A stretch of 64,000 nucleotides of DNA, taken from positions 1-64,000 of the forward strand of contig NZ_JASBRB010000006.1 in the NCBI RefSeq assembly GCF_029960665.1, given 5' to 3'. Positions 32,131 through 41,043 of this stretch are shown here, in pieces. The first letter of the stretch is position 1; each line of letters starts with the position of its first letter. Both the position numbers and the translations under genes were made by a program. The notes beneath the pieces are model-generated. The model saw nothing but the letters and a program-made list of their open reading frames with translations, made no database searches and was not told the origin of the DNA. The stretch comes from Pseudarthrobacter sp. AL07 (GTDB lineage Bacteria; Actinomycetota; Actinomycetes; Actinomycetales; Micrococcaceae).

Positions 32131-32889
32131 ATGACGTACGTAGACCTGAGTATCCAGGGTGCCGCCGCTGGCGGCTCACCTTCCCTCGGCGGGTACCTCG
32201 CCACGCCTGCCGGACCCGGCCCGTTTCCCGCGGTCCTGATGATCCACGAGGCGTTCGGCCTGAACGATCTGGTGCGCGGGCATGCCGACCGGATGGCCCG
32301 CGCCGGGTACCTGACACTCGCGGTGGACCTGTTCAGCGACGGCGGCCCGCGCCGCTGCCTGGTCAGCACCATGAGGAGCATGGTCAGGGGAAGCGGCCGG
32401 GCGTTCACCGACCTCGCCACCGCCCGCACCTGGCTGGCCAGTTCGCCGCTGTCCACCGGCAAAACCGGGGTGATGGGCTTCTGCATGGGCGGCGGATTCG
32501 CGCTGCTAGTGGCCCGCGACGGCTTCGACGCGGCCTCGGTCAACTACGGCCGCCTGCCCGGAAATCTCGAGGAAGCCCTCCACGGCGCCTGCCCCATCGT
32601 GGCCAACTTCGGCGGACGGGACCGCACTCTCAAAGGCGCGGCGGACAAGCTCGAGACCGCCCTGGACAATCTCGGCATCGAAAACAGCGTCAAGGAATTC
32701 CCCACCGCCGGGCACGCGTTCCTCAACGAAACCGACCTGGGCCCGGCAGTTTTCCGGCCGCTGATGCGGGTTATGGGCATCGGCCCGGACCCGGAATCCG
32801 CCCCCGAAGCCTGGCAGCGGATCGAAGGCCACTTCGCCCGGTACCTCACGAGCACAGACGACGACGGCGGGCCGCCCCCGAAAGGGTGA
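32131..32889 (+). CDS. Dienelactone hydrolase family protein
   Basis: This alpha/beta hydrolase of 252 residues carries the DLH nucleophile in GVMGFCMGGGFALLV (Cys), Asp in NFGGRDRTL and His in PTAGHAFLNE. ATG at 32131 (MTYVDLSIQGAAAG) was chosen because the family usually starts there; an in-frame ATG at 32104 is possible, and neither has a good ribosome site. DLH enzymes open lactones in chlorocatechol breakdown, but many family members act on other esters. The 3' end lies within a terminator stem. Confidence 0.88.
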   Translation: MTYVDLSIQGAAAGGSPSLGGYLATPAGPGPFPAVLMIHEAFGLNDLVRGHADRMARAGYLTLAVDLFSDGGPRRCLVSTMRSMVRGSGRAFTDLATARTWLASSPLSTGKTGVMGFCMGGGFALLVARDGFDAASVNYGRLPGNLEEALHGACPIVANFGGRDRTLKGAADKLETALDNLGIENSVKEFPTAGHAFLNETDLGPAVFRPLMRVMGIGPDPESAPEAWQRIEGHFARYLTSTDDDGGPPPKG

Positions 32890-32902
32890 CCCGCCGTCGT
32901 CG
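32859..32902 (+). terminator. Terminator overlapping the hydrolase 3' end
   Basis: CGACGACGGCGGG and CCCGCCGTCGTCG form a perfect 13-base stem around 18 bases; the left arm is coding and the stop codon lies in the loop. GACTTCTT follows. It may also serve the converging permease gene. Confidence 0.75.
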
Positions 32903-32966
32903 GACTTCTTAGCGTCCGTCCGCTAAGCGGGCGGCTGCAGAGCGGCCGGCCGCAGAGGCGAACGTC

Positions 32967-34427
32967 CTAGCAGAACAGTTCGCTCTTGGGCTCGTTGTTC
33001 CGGACCTTCTTCCAGCCGAGCCACAGGACCAGGGCGAAGAACGGGATGGTGGCCAGGGTCCAGAGGCCAAGGTGGAAGACCTCGCCGGACTTGCTGGTCA
33101 TGGTGTCGAAGCCGATCAGCACGGTGATGGCCAGCAGCGCAATGAGGCCGGCCCAGCTGCTCCAGGTTCCGCCGGGCGCGGGCAGGGAGGAAACCTTGCC
33201 CTTCTTCTTGCGCAGCGCGATCTGGCTGGCGAAGATGGCTCCCCAGGTGAAGATCACGCCGATCGAAGCGGAGTTGAGCGCCAGGTCAAAGGCGTGTGAG
33301 CCGCCGAGCCAGATGTTGAGCAAAATGCCTACGAGGTACACGGCGCCGATGGCCAGGATGGCGGCATACGGCACGTGGCTCTTTGACATCTTGGTCAGCC
33401 ACTCCGGAGCGTGTCCGTTGTTGGCCATGGTGCGGAAGATCCGGCCGATCGAGTACAGGCCGGAGTTGCAGGAGGACAGTGCGGCCGTGATGACGATCAT
33501 GTTCATCACGTCGCCCATCCAGCCGAGGCCCATCTGCCCGAACACGGTGACGAACGGCGAGGTACCCGCCACGTACTGGTCCGAGGGCAACAGCATGGCC
33601 AGGAGGGTCACGGAACCGACGTAGAACACCACGATGCGGAAGACGACGGCGCGGATGGCCTTGGGAACTTCCTTGGCGGGGTCCTGCATTTCACCGGCAG
33701 TGATGCCGACGAGCTCAATGCCGTTGTAAGCGAAGATCACGGCGTTCAGGACCAGGATCATCACCAGGGCGCCCTTGGGGAACATCCCGCCTTCGGCCGC
33801 GAAGAGGTTGTTCACGGAAGCGTTCCCGTCGCCCACCCGGGCGTTGGTGACCACCATGAAGGTGCCCACGGCAAGGAAGATCAAGATGGCGCCGACCTTG
33901 AGGCAGGAGGCCCAGAATTCGAATTCTCCGAACGCCTTGACGCTCAGGAGGTTGACGCCCACGAGCAGCAGCAGCGCTGCGATGGCGGACAGTTCAACAG
34001 GCACGTTGGGGAAGAAGAACTGGAAGTACAGTCCGATCGCAATGAGTTCGGCGATGCCGGTCATGGCCCAGTTGATGAAGTACATCCAGCCGGACAGGTA
34101 CGCGCCCTTCTTGCCGAACATTTCCCCGGCGTAGCTGACGAAGGAACCCGACGTCTGGCGGTACATGATCAGCTCGCCCAGGGCCCGCATCAGCAGGTAG
34201 GCGATGACGCCGGCAATGGCGTAGGAGAAGATGAGGGCGGGGCCCGTGGAGGCCAGGCGTCCGCCGGCACCCATAAAGAGGCCGACGCCGATGGCGCCAC
34301 CCATGGCAATCATGGTCACCTGGCGGCCGCTCAGGGATTTTTTGTAGCCCTCGGCGCTGAGGGTGGAGTCGACACCGGCGGATTGCTCCGTGGGGCTCTC
34401 GAGTTCTGTGGGGGTACTTTGAGGCAC
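32967..34427 (-). CDS. Amino acid permease (APC superfamily, AnsP-like)
   Basis: This 486-residue membrane protein has about twelve spans. The first, QVTMIAMGGAIGVGLFMGAG, is the substrate-binding signature of the AAT family; NGIELVGITAGEMQDPAKEV is the conserved middle segment. Likely a proton-coupled importer of asparagine or a related neutral amino acid. Cytosolic termini are acidic at the start. It is a single gene with a notable inverted repeat just upstream at 34472-34534. Confidence 0.92.
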   Translation of the reverse strand: MPQSTPTELESPTEQSAGVDSTLSAEGYKKSLSGRQVTMIAMGGAIGVGLFMGAGGRLASTGPALIFSYAIAGVIAYLLMRALGELIMYRQTSGSFVSYAGEMFGKKGAYLSGWMYFINWAMTGIAELIAIGLYFQFFFPNVPVELSAIAALLLLVGVNLLSVKAFGEFEFWASCLKVGAILIFLAVGTFMVVTNARVGDGNASVNNLFAAEGGMFPKGALVMILVLNAVIFAYNGIELVGITAGEMQDPAKEVPKAIRAVVFRIVVFYVGSVTLLAMLLPSDQYVAGTSPFVTVFGQMGLGWMGDVMNMIVITAALSSCNSGLYSIGRIFRTMANNGHAPEWLTKMSKSHVPYAAILAIGAVYLVGILLNIWLGGSHAFDLALNSASIGVIFTWGAIFASQIALRKKKGKVSSLPAPGGTWSSWAGLIALLAITVLIGFDTMTSKSGEVFHLGLWTLATIPFFALVLWLGWKKVRNNEPKSELFC

Positions 34428-34471
34428 AACAATTCCTTGTGGGTAGGGGATTGGCCGGTCCCGGAAACCTC

Positions 34472-34534
34472 GAGTTTTTGTCCAGATAATTCGGGATAAT
34501 CCCGCATCTGGGGTACTTGTGTGGACAAAAACTC
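34472..34534. promoter_or_regulatory. Long-range inverted repeat upstream of the permease gene
   Basis: GAGTTTTTGTCCA at 34472 and TGGACAAAAACTC ending at 34534 are exact reverse complements, separated by 37 bases that include TTCGGGATAATCCCG, itself partly palindromic. It begins 45 bases before the permease start and ends 83 bases from the nirD relic. It could be a regulator site, a transcript fold-back or a terminator. Confidence 0.6.
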
Positions 34535-34616
34535 TCAGGCGCCGAAGGTTCGCACGGCCTGTCCATCCTACAAGAACCGAACCGCAGCAAGTGACGCGGG
34601 CTACACCCGGGCCCGG

Positions 34617-34830
34617 TTAAGGCAAACTTTTGCCACGTATATGGCGGCTTTGCAGAACAATGTTCTGTTCGACATCCTCCTGGACGCTGAACGTGCGCAG
34701 AGGTTCGGCGCCGGTGCTGGAGCAGCCCGTTTCCAGGCTGAACGCGTGGTGGTGCAGCGGGCAAATCACCACCTGCAGGTCGATGGTTCCGTCCGCAATG
34801 GGACTGCCCCGGTGGGGACAGACGGCGCAC
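34617..34830 (-). pseudogene. nirD: Nitrite reductase small subunit (NirD) relic, C-terminal part
   Basis: The frame ending at 34617 reads CPHRGSPIADGTIDLQVVIC, then PLHHHAFSLETGCSSTGAEP and LRTFSVQEDVEQNIVL. This is the Rieske-type domain of NirD with its CPHRG and CPLHHHAF motifs. The first about 45 residues are missing, and the preceding bases instead belong to a NirB C-terminal scrap. No start codon or ribosome site precedes the block. It is part of a collapsed nirB-nirD operon. Confidence 0.85.
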
Positions 34831-34849
34831 GTGGGGCAGGACGGTGAGC

Positions 34850-35912
34850 GGAAGCGCCGTCCGGAACTGGCCCGGCGTGAGCGGATCGTCGCGTTCGCGG
34901 CACAAAGGCGCAGGTTCGTTCCAGCCAGTTGGCCTGTTCCCGGTAGTACTGCATAAAGCGGCCGGTGAGGAGCTTGACCTCCCCCGGATCATCCACGGTG
35001 GCCAGCAAATCGCCCTTGCGGATGTGGGCGCCGGCCGCGCCGCCCACGTAGAGTTCCCAGCGGCCGCCTTCACAGCCACCACGCCTACATCCTTGACCAG
35101 GGATCGGCGCAGTTCCGCGGGCAGCCGGACACAGCCAGCTTCAGCTTGGCGGGCGACTCGATCCCCTGGAACCGCGACTCGATCTCGATGCCCAGCTTGG
35201 TGGAATCGCCGGTGCCGTAACGGCAGAAGTCCTTGCCCACGCAGGTCTTCACGGTGCGGAAGCCCTTGCCGTAAGCGTAACCGGAGGGCATGTTCAGGTC
35301 CGCCCACACCTGCGGGAGGTCCTCCTTCGGGATCCCCAGCAGGTCGATCCGCTGCCCGCCGGTCAGTTTGATCAGGGGTACGTTGTGCTTTTCGGCGACG
35401 TCGGCGATGCGGCGCAGCTGCTGCGCGCTCGTCACGCCGCCCTTCATCTGCGGGACCACGGAGAAGGTGCCGTCGCGCTGGATGTTGGCGTGGACGCGGT
35501 CGTTGATGAAGCGGGCATCGCGTAGCTGGCGGCCGAATCCTCCTCCACCGCGCCGTCCGCCGCCCACTCCACCACCTGCTTCACCAGGAGTTTGCAGGAA
35601 CCGCAGCCCTTGCCCGCGCGGGTGGCATCCATGACGCCGGACACTGTGGCGCAGCCGCCCCTTCACGGCGTCCACCAGGGCCTTCTTGCTGACGCCGTTG
35701 CAGTTGCAGACCTGGGCGCCGTCGTCGAGCTCGGCCACGCCCACCGCCTCACCCGGCCCGCCGACGTCGAACATCAGCGCGATCCGTTCGTCGGGCAACG
35801 GCAGCCCGCGGTCGTAGGCCTGCGTCAGGTAGGCGACCTTCAGGCTGTCGCCCAGGAGCGTGGCGCCCACCATTTTGTTGTCGCGGACCACGATGGACTT
35901 GAACATGCCGCG
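34850..35912 (-). pseudogene. nirB: Nitrite reductase large subunit (NirB) relic with deletions and frameshifts
   Basis: Collinear NirB pieces remain. One is MFKSIVVRDNKMVGATLLGD (FAD/NAD domain end). One is AQVCNCNGVSKKALVDAVKG, then in another frame GKGCGSCKLLVKQVVEWAAD (the BFD iron-sulfur motif). After a gap comes DARFINDRVHANIQRDGTFS through CVGKDFCRYGTGDS and SGCPRNCA (siroheme and 4Fe-4S site), then in a third frame AAGAHIRKGDLLATVDDPGE. Three single-base frame changes and at least three deletions (N-terminal about 290 residues, about 100 residues before DARFIND, and part of the C terminus) preclude activity. An intact NirB is about 850 residues. Confidence 0.87.
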
Positions 35913-36248
35913 GCTGCCCAGGTCCACCACCACGGATCCCCCAACACCATCCGGGGCGGCGAGATAAAGCTCCACCACCGAGCCGCCGTCAATGTCCTCC
36001 ACCACCCGCAGCGGCACATGGACTTCGCTCTTCGCTCCGATGGGGAAGTAGCGCATGGGCACCCCGTTGCGCATCAGGACCACCGTGATGAGTTCACCGC
36101 TCGAATTTCCGCCCCGGAAGTAAAGCGTCTGGTTGAGGACACCGTCCGGAACGTAGTGCGAGAGTTCGCGGTGGACGGGGACGGGTTTATCCAGCCCGGT
36201 GCCCACAAACGGGAAGATGCCCTGCAGGAAAAGGTTCTTGGTGATCAC
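35913..36248 (-). pseudogene. Small nitrite-reductase-associated protein, fused to the NirB relic
   Basis: A GTG start with AAAGGA upstream begins VITKNLFLQGIFPFVGTGLD and runs through QTLYFRGGNSSGELITVVLM and SEVHVPLRVVEDIDGGSVVE to VVVDLG, then continues in frame into NirB sequence with no stop. I recall a roughly 115-residue protein of this type beside nirB in Arthrobacter, sometimes labelled molybdopterin oxidoreductase; that label is doubtful. Its own C terminus appears lost in the fusion. It might still be translated as part of a 388-codon chimera. Confidence 0.6.
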
Positions 36249-36387
36249 GGACAGATCCTTTCGACCGGCGGGAGACTGGCATAGGCCTATCTTCTGCCGC
36301 CGATGTTTCCGCCGGCCGGTCCGTGCGTAACTTTTCCTTTGCGGAAACCTCACCATTTTTCCGGGCCGCGCCGGTGTGTTGGCGGAA

Positions 36388-38115
36388 TCAGGCCGGGGCC
36401 AGGACGCCCTTGTCCATCGAGTACCGGATCCAGCGCCCGGATTCGTCCGTGCGTGAGGTGTCGCTCTTTTTCGCGCACCGGGCAAACCAGTCCCGCAGAG
36501 CGCGGTCGTGGCTGACCATAACCAGGGTCCCGGTGAAGCCGACGAGAGCCTCTTCGAGCTGCTCCACGAGAACCGGCGCCAGGTGGTTGGTGGGTTCATC
36601 CACAATCAGCGTGCCGTAGCCGCCCAGCAGCAGCCTGGCCAGGGCGAGTCTGCGCTGCTGGCCCGCGGACAGGCTGCCCACCGGGACGTGGAACTCGCTG
36701 GTCCGGAACAGCCCCAGTCGCAGGAGAGCCTCGGCGTGCTCATCAATGTTGCCGCCGAGGCCCGCCGCGAAGGCCGGCAGCAGGCGGAGCGCGGGCCGCT
36801 GCGGCAATTCGAGTTCCTGCTGCAGGTAGCCGATCCGGGCAGGCCGCTGAACCGACCCTTCAACGGGCTCCAAGGTTCCCGCCAGCACCGAGAGCAGGGT
36901 GGATTTTCCCGCGCCGTTCGGCCCGGTGATGAGGATCTTCTCGCCGGCGCGGGCCGCGAAATCAGTGACGCCCAGGCGGCCCGGAACGGCGACGCCGCGG
37001 GCCACGAGGACCGCCGACGCCGGCAAGAGGGAGTCCCCGGCCAGGTCAGCTGCCCCGGACCTCATCGGTGCAGCAAGCGCCGCAGAGAGAGCCTCCGGAT
37101 CCACTGCCAGTTCCGCCGCAAGCCGTAACGGCACCGGCGGCCGGTCAATGGGGCTCGCTTCCAGCCGCCGGAGCCGTTCCTGCGCGTTGCGGACCTTGCT
37201 GCTCGCCGCCTTCTGCCAGGTGCCAGCCTTGAAATCGAAGCCCACTTTGTCATTGTCGCGCTGACGGGCGTAGCCCATCTTCCCGGTCACTGTGTCCGCC
37301 TGCCGCTGCTCGGCATCCATCGCATCGATCCACTCGTGGTACTGCTGGACCCAGCGCTGGCGTTCGGCGGCCTTCTCACGGAGGTAGCCGTCGTAGCCGT
37401 TGCCGTAACGGGTCACGGCCAGGCGCTCGGCATCGACCTCAATCACGGTGCTGGCCACTTTGCGGAGCAGGACACGGTCGTGGGACACCACCACCACCGT
37501 CCCGCGATGGGCGGCCAGCCGGTCCTCCAGCCAGGCGGTTCCGCGCGCATCGAGGTGGTTGGTGGGCTCGTCCAGGAGCAGGATGTCCGCCGGGTCGGCC
37601 AGGACACAGGCCAGCGCCACGCGTTCCTGCTCGCCGCCGGAGAGCGATCCCAGCGTCCGTTTCCGGTCCAGGCCACCCAGGCCCAGCCGGTCCAGCGCAG
37701 CCTCAACACGGGATTCCGCGGCGTAGCCCTCGCGCAGCTGGTACTCGGTCTGCAGCCGGCCGTACGTTTCCAGCTCGTCGTCCTCGGCATCGGCGAGGCC
37801 GGCCTCCAGCCGGTCAAGCTCGGCTTCAAGGGCGCGCAGCGAGGCCAGGGAAGAGTCGACGGCGGCCCCTACGGTGAAGGATTCCGGCAGGCCATGCGTC
37901 TGGGCGAGGTAGCCCACGCGGCCGTGGCTGACAGCAGTTCCCTCGTCGGGCGCTTCCAGCCCGGCCAGGATCCGGAGCAGCGTGGATTTTCCGGCGCCGT
38001 TTTCGCCGACGATGGCAACATGGTCCCCGGCCGTGATGACCAGGCCGATTCCGTCCAGCAACTGCCGGTCGCCATAGCCATGGGAGACGCCGGAAAGGTT
38101 CAGGTGTTCAGTCAA
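36388..38115 (-). CDS. ABC-F family ATP-binding protein
   Basis: This 575-residue soluble protein has two ABC cassettes. In the first, GENGAGKSTLLRILAGLEAP, LSGGEQERVALACVLA and LLLDEPTNHLDARG; in the second, GPNGAGKSTLLSVLAGTLEP, LSAGQQRRLALARLLLGG and VDEPTNHLAP. A charged linker of the ABC-F type (KVRNAQERLRRLEA) lies between. TTG at 38115 has GAGGA upstream. ABC-F proteins act on the ribosome; the general layout resembles drug-resistance members that dislodge macrolides or lincosamides, but a translation factor role is equally possible. Confidence 0.88.
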   Translation of the reverse strand: MTEHLNLSGVSHGYGDRQLLDGIGLVITAGDHVAIVGENGAGKSTLLRILAGLEAPDEGTAVSHGRVGYLAQTHGLPESFTVGAAVDSSLASLRALEAELDRLEAGLADAEDDELETYGRLQTEYQLREGYAAESRVEAALDRLGLGGLDRKRTLGSLSGGEQERVALACVLADPADILLLDEPTNHLDARGTAWLEDRLAAHRGTVVVVSHDRVLLRKVASTVIEVDAERLAVTRYGNGYDGYLREKAAERQRWVQQYHEWIDAMDAEQRQADTVTGKMGYARQRDNDKVGFDFKAGTWQKAASSKVRNAQERLRRLEASPIDRPPVPLRLAAELAVDPEALSAALAAPMRSGAADLAGDSLLPASAVLVARGVAVPGRLGVTDFAARAGEKILITGPNGAGKSTLLSVLAGTLEPVEGSVQRPARIGYLQQELELPQRPALRLLPAFAAGLGGNIDEHAEALLRLGLFRTSEFHVPVGSLSAGQQRRLALARLLLGGYGTLIVDEPTNHLAPVLVEQLEEALVGFTGTLVMVSHDRALRDWFARCAKKSDTSRTDESGRWIRYSMDKGVLAPA

Positions 38116-38292
38116 GACAAGTCCTCGCAAGATTCCGCAGTGTGGCCGCCGGAACCGGTGCTCGACGGCGGCCCTGGATTCGGGGAAACAGCCCGGCATG
38201 GCCGGACTGCTGCTCAGGACTTCATCGCTCCAGCTTCCCCGCCGGAAGCCGCAGCGTCAAGCCGGGGCACCACCGGCGACACCATAGTCTGC

Positions 38293-38361
38293 CAGCAACG
38301 CGGGGTCACTTAACGCCCCTGTTTCCCCTCGGGATGGGCCGGAAGTGACCCCGCGTTGCTG
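38293..38361. repeat. Intergenic palindrome, family B, copy 1
   Basis: CAGCAACGCGGGGTCACTT and AAGTGACCCCGCGTTGCTG are exact reverse complements around 31 bases. A second pair with the core CAACGCGGGGTCA lies at 41905-41967, and both centres contain GATGGGCCG. It lies 13 bases beyond the stop of the metal permease gene, so it may terminate that operon. Confidence 0.87.
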
Positions 38362-38374
38362 TGGAGTCCTGGGT

Positions 38375-39253
38375 CTACGCGACCAGGACCGCGGCGGCTT
38401 TCCTGCGGCGGGCCTTCGCCAAGCGGGTGCCGATCAGTCCCTGCCGGGGGCTGAACAGATAGACGGCGGCGAACACCACACCCTGAGTTAGCACCACCAT
38501 GGCGCCCGAAGCCGTGTCCAGGTAATAGCTGAAATAAATGCCCGCGATGGAGCAGACGGCTGAAATTACCGGGGCGATGACCAGCATCCGGTTGAAACGG
38601 TCCGTAAGCAGGTAGGCGGTGGCACCGGGGATGATAAGCATGGCCACCACCAGCACCACGCCAACGGTCTGCAGCGCCACCACCGACGTCAGCGCCAGCA
38701 GCCCCATGAGCAGCGCCCCCAGCCGTTTCGGCGAAAGCCCGATCGCGTGGGCATGCGTGGGATCGAACGCGTAGAGCGTCAGGTCGCGGCGCTTCAGGAT
38801 CAGGATAACGAAAGCGACGACGCCGAGCACCAGCACCTGGATCAGGTCCGGGATGCTGACGCCCAGGAGGTTGCCGAAGATGATGTGGTTCAGGTCAGTC
38901 TGGCTGGGCGTGACGGAAATGAGCACCAGGCCCAGGGCAAACAGCGAGCTGAACACAATGCCGATCGCGGCGTCTTCCTTGACGCGGCTCGTGTTGCGGA
39001 CGACGCCGATCAGGGTCACCGCGATCAGCGCGAACACCAGCGCACCGAGCGCAAACGGGGCGCCCACAATGTAGGCCAGCACAACGCCGGGCAGCACGGC
39101 ATGGGAGACGGCATCGCCCATCAGGGACCAACCGATCAGCACCAGCCAGCAGCTGAGGACTGCGCAAACGACGGCGGCGAGCGCGGTAGTGATGATGGCG
39201 CGGACCATAAAGTCGTAGCTCAGCGGCTCAAGCAGGATGTCGAGGAATTCCAT
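38375..39253 (-). CDS. Manganese/zinc-type ABC transporter permease
   Basis: This 292-residue membrane protein has eight or nine spans and the ABC-3 family pattern: LIGWSLMGDAVSHAVLPGVV and PTHAHAIGLSPKRLGALLMG. It is the channel subunit of a type II metal importer (MntB/ZnuB/TroC class). It lies three bases after the ATPase gene, completing a binding protein-ATPase-permease operon. The metal cannot be read from this subunit. Confidence 0.92.
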   Translation of the reverse strand: MEFLDILLEPLSYDFMVRAIITTALAAVVCAVLSCWLVLIGWSLMGDAVSHAVLPGVVLAYIVGAPFALGALVFALIAVTLIGVVRNTSRVKEDAAIGIVFSSLFALGLVLISVTPSQTDLNHIIFGNLLGVSIPDLIQVLVLGVVAFVILILKRRDLTLYAFDPTHAHAIGLSPKRLGALLMGLLALTSVVALQTVGVVLVVAMLIIPGATAYLLTDRFNRMLVIAPVISAVCSIAGIYFSYYLDTASGAMVVLTQGVVFAAVYLFSPRQGLIGTRLAKARRRKAAAVLVA

Positions 39254-39256
39254 GGG

Positions 39257-40051
39257 TCAGCCCCTGCTCTCGGTGGTGGCGGGATGGACGACGGCGGCGG
39301 GGTGGGCAGGTTCCGGGAGGTCGCGGTTCAGCACGTCCAGGCCGAACGCCATGGCCAGGTTTTCCGGCTGCAGCACCTGCTCGGGGGCGCCGTGCATCAG
39401 GACCCGACGCATGAGGAGCACGGCTTCGTCGCAGAGTCCGGGGAGCGCGTGCAGGTCGTGGGTGGAAATCAGGATGGTGCAGCCGTCGGAGGCGAGCTCG
39501 CGCAGCAGCCGGGTGATGGTGGCCTCGGAGCGCTTGTCCACGCCGGCGAACGGCTCGTCCAGGAGCATCATGGTGGCGCCCTGGGCGATGCCGCGGGCCA
39601 CAAAAGCACGTTTCTTCTGCCCGCCGGACAGTTGCCCGATCTGCCGCTCCGCGTACTCGCCCAGTTCCACGCGGTCCAGCGCCTGGTCGACGGCGGAACG
39701 GTCGGCCCTGGAGGGGCGCCGGGTGAAGCCCTGGTGCCCGTAGCGTCCCATCATCACCACATCGCGGACGGACAGCGGGAACTGCCAGTCCACATCCTCG
39801 CTCTGCGGCACGTAGCCGATCCCGCCCTCCTTGCGCGCCTTGGTAGGCGCCTGTCCGCCGATCAGTACACGGCCGGCGTCGGGCTTGATCATTCCCATGA
39901 TCACCTTGAAGAGGGTGGACTTCCCGGACCCGTTCATGCCTATCAGGCCGCAGATCCGGGCGGCGTCCACGGTGACGGAGGCGGAATCGAGCGCCAGGAC
40001 CTCGCCATAGTGGACGGTGACGTTTTCAACGAGGATGGCCGGGGTGCTCAT
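39257..40051 (-). CDS. Metal ABC transporter ATP-binding protein
   Basis: This 264-residue ATPase has Walker A GMNGSGKSTLFKVIMG, signature LSGGQKKRAFVARGIA, Walker B MMLLDEPFAG and the H-loop in LISTHDLHALP. YVPQSEDVDWQFPLSVRDVV is the Q-loop region typical of Mn/Zn importers, which often carry this EDVDW form. Its ATG overlaps the stop of the binding protein gene (ATGA). Confidence 0.94.
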   Translation of the reverse strand: MSTPAILVENVTVHYGEVLALDSASVTVDAARICGLIGMNGSGKSTLFKVIMGMIKPDAGRVLIGGQAPTKARKEGGIGYVPQSEDVDWQFPLSVRDVVMMGRYGHQGFTRRPSRADRSAVDQALDRVELGEYAERQIGQLSGGQKKRAFVARGIAQGATMMLLDEPFAGVDKRSEATITRLLRELASDGCTILISTHDLHALPGLCDEAVLLMRRVLMHGAPEQVLQPENLAMAFGLDVLNRDLPEPAHPAAVVHPATTESRG

Positions 40052-41043
40052 GATTTCGCTCCTGGGGTGGCGGTGGACGTGCCGGCCAGCGCTTTGGTGA
40101 TGAGCTCGGCGTCGTGCCTGATCAGGTCCAGGTAGGTGGGTACAGGACCGTCAGCTTCGGACAGCGAATCCACGTAAAGTGTGCCGCCGAACTTGGCTCC
40201 GGTGGCGCCCACCACCTGCTGCATGGGGGCATCGGACACCGTGGATTCACAGAAGACAGCCGGGACCTGCTTGGCCTTGACGTACTCGATGGCGCGGGTG
40301 ATCTGCTGCGGTGTGGCCTGCTGTTCGGCGTTGACCGCCCAGATGTAGACCTCTTTGAGCCCTGCGTCGCGGGCAAGGTAGGAGAAGGCGCCTTCGCAGG
40401 TCACCAGGGCGCGCTGGCTCTCCGGGAGGCCGGCGAGGCTAGCTTTCATCTCGTCCTGCACACCCTGCAGTTTGGCCTTGTAGGCGTCACCGTTGGCCTT
40501 GAACACTGCGGCATTCTCAGGGTCAAGCCCGCTGAACGCCTTCACCATGTTGTCCACATAGATCTGTACGTTTACCGGCGACATCCACGCATGCGGGTTC
40601 GGCTTGCCCTGGTATGAGTCCTCGCTGATGGACATGGCCTCCACACCGTCACTGACCACCACGTGCGGCACATCCAGGCCCTCCACGAACTGCCCGAACC
40701 AGGCCTCGAGGTTCAGCCCGTTGTCCAGGATGAGGTCCGCCTTCGATGCCTTGCGGATGTCGCCGGGGGTGGGTTCGTAGCCATGGATCTCCGCGCCCGC
40801 CTTGGTGATGGACTCAACGGTGAGCTTGTCCCCCGCAACATTCCTGGCGACGTCGGCCAGTACCGTGAAGGTGGTCAGGACCACCGGTTTGTCACTGTCA
40901 CTCGTGCCAGACGCATTACCCCCGCAGGCGGTCAGGGAGAGGGACAACAGCACGACGGCGGCGGCGGCAGCGCGGAACGTCGCCGCTCGCAGGGCGAGGG
41001 TTCGGACGGCTACTTTGGCGCGCCGAAACAAAAAGTTAGGCAT
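40048..41043 (-). CDS. Metal-binding lipoprotein of an ABC importer (MntC/PsaA type)
   Basis: This 331-residue protein carries a lipoprotein signal ending LSLTACGG (lipobox), then the cluster A-I fold. Metal ligands fit the Mn/Fe group: His in EIHGYEP, His in GKPNPHAWMSP, an acidic residue in VFCESTVSDAP and Asp in LYVDSLSEADGP. No His-rich loop of zinc-specific ZnuA proteins is present, so manganese is favoured. ATG at 41043 has no ribosome site, but a promoter places transcription at or next to it, suggesting leaderless translation. Confidence 0.9.
   Translation of the reverse strand: MPNFLFRRAKVAVRTLALRAATFRAAAAAVVLLSLSLTACGGNASGTSDSDKPVVLTTFTVLADVARNVAGDKLTVESITKAGAEIHGYEPTPGDIRKASKADLILDNGLNLEAWFGQFVEGLDVPHVVVSDGVEAMSISEDSYQGKPNPHAWMSPVNVQIYVDNMVKAFSGLDPENAAVFKANGDAYKAKLQGVQDEMKASLAGLPESQRALVTCEGAFSYLARDAGLKEVYIWAVNAEQQATPQQITRAIEYVKAKQVPAVFCESTVSDAPMQQVVGATGAKFGGTLYVDSLSEADGPVPTYLDLIRHDAELITKALAGTSTATPGAKS

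Noticed and set aside
33411..34499. Long plus-strand open frame (362 codons)
   Set aside because: It lies opposite the amino acid permease gene, has no known domain and arises from the codon bias of the real gene.
38747..40135. Long plus-strand open frame (462 codons)
   Set aside because: It runs antisense to the metal ABC permease and ATPase genes, which have all family motifs.
40048..41043. Zinc (ZnuA-type) importer binding protein
   Set aside because: No His-rich loop, and the fourth ligand region fits the Mn/Fe group better; no Zur box was seen upstream. Manganese is preferred but not proven.
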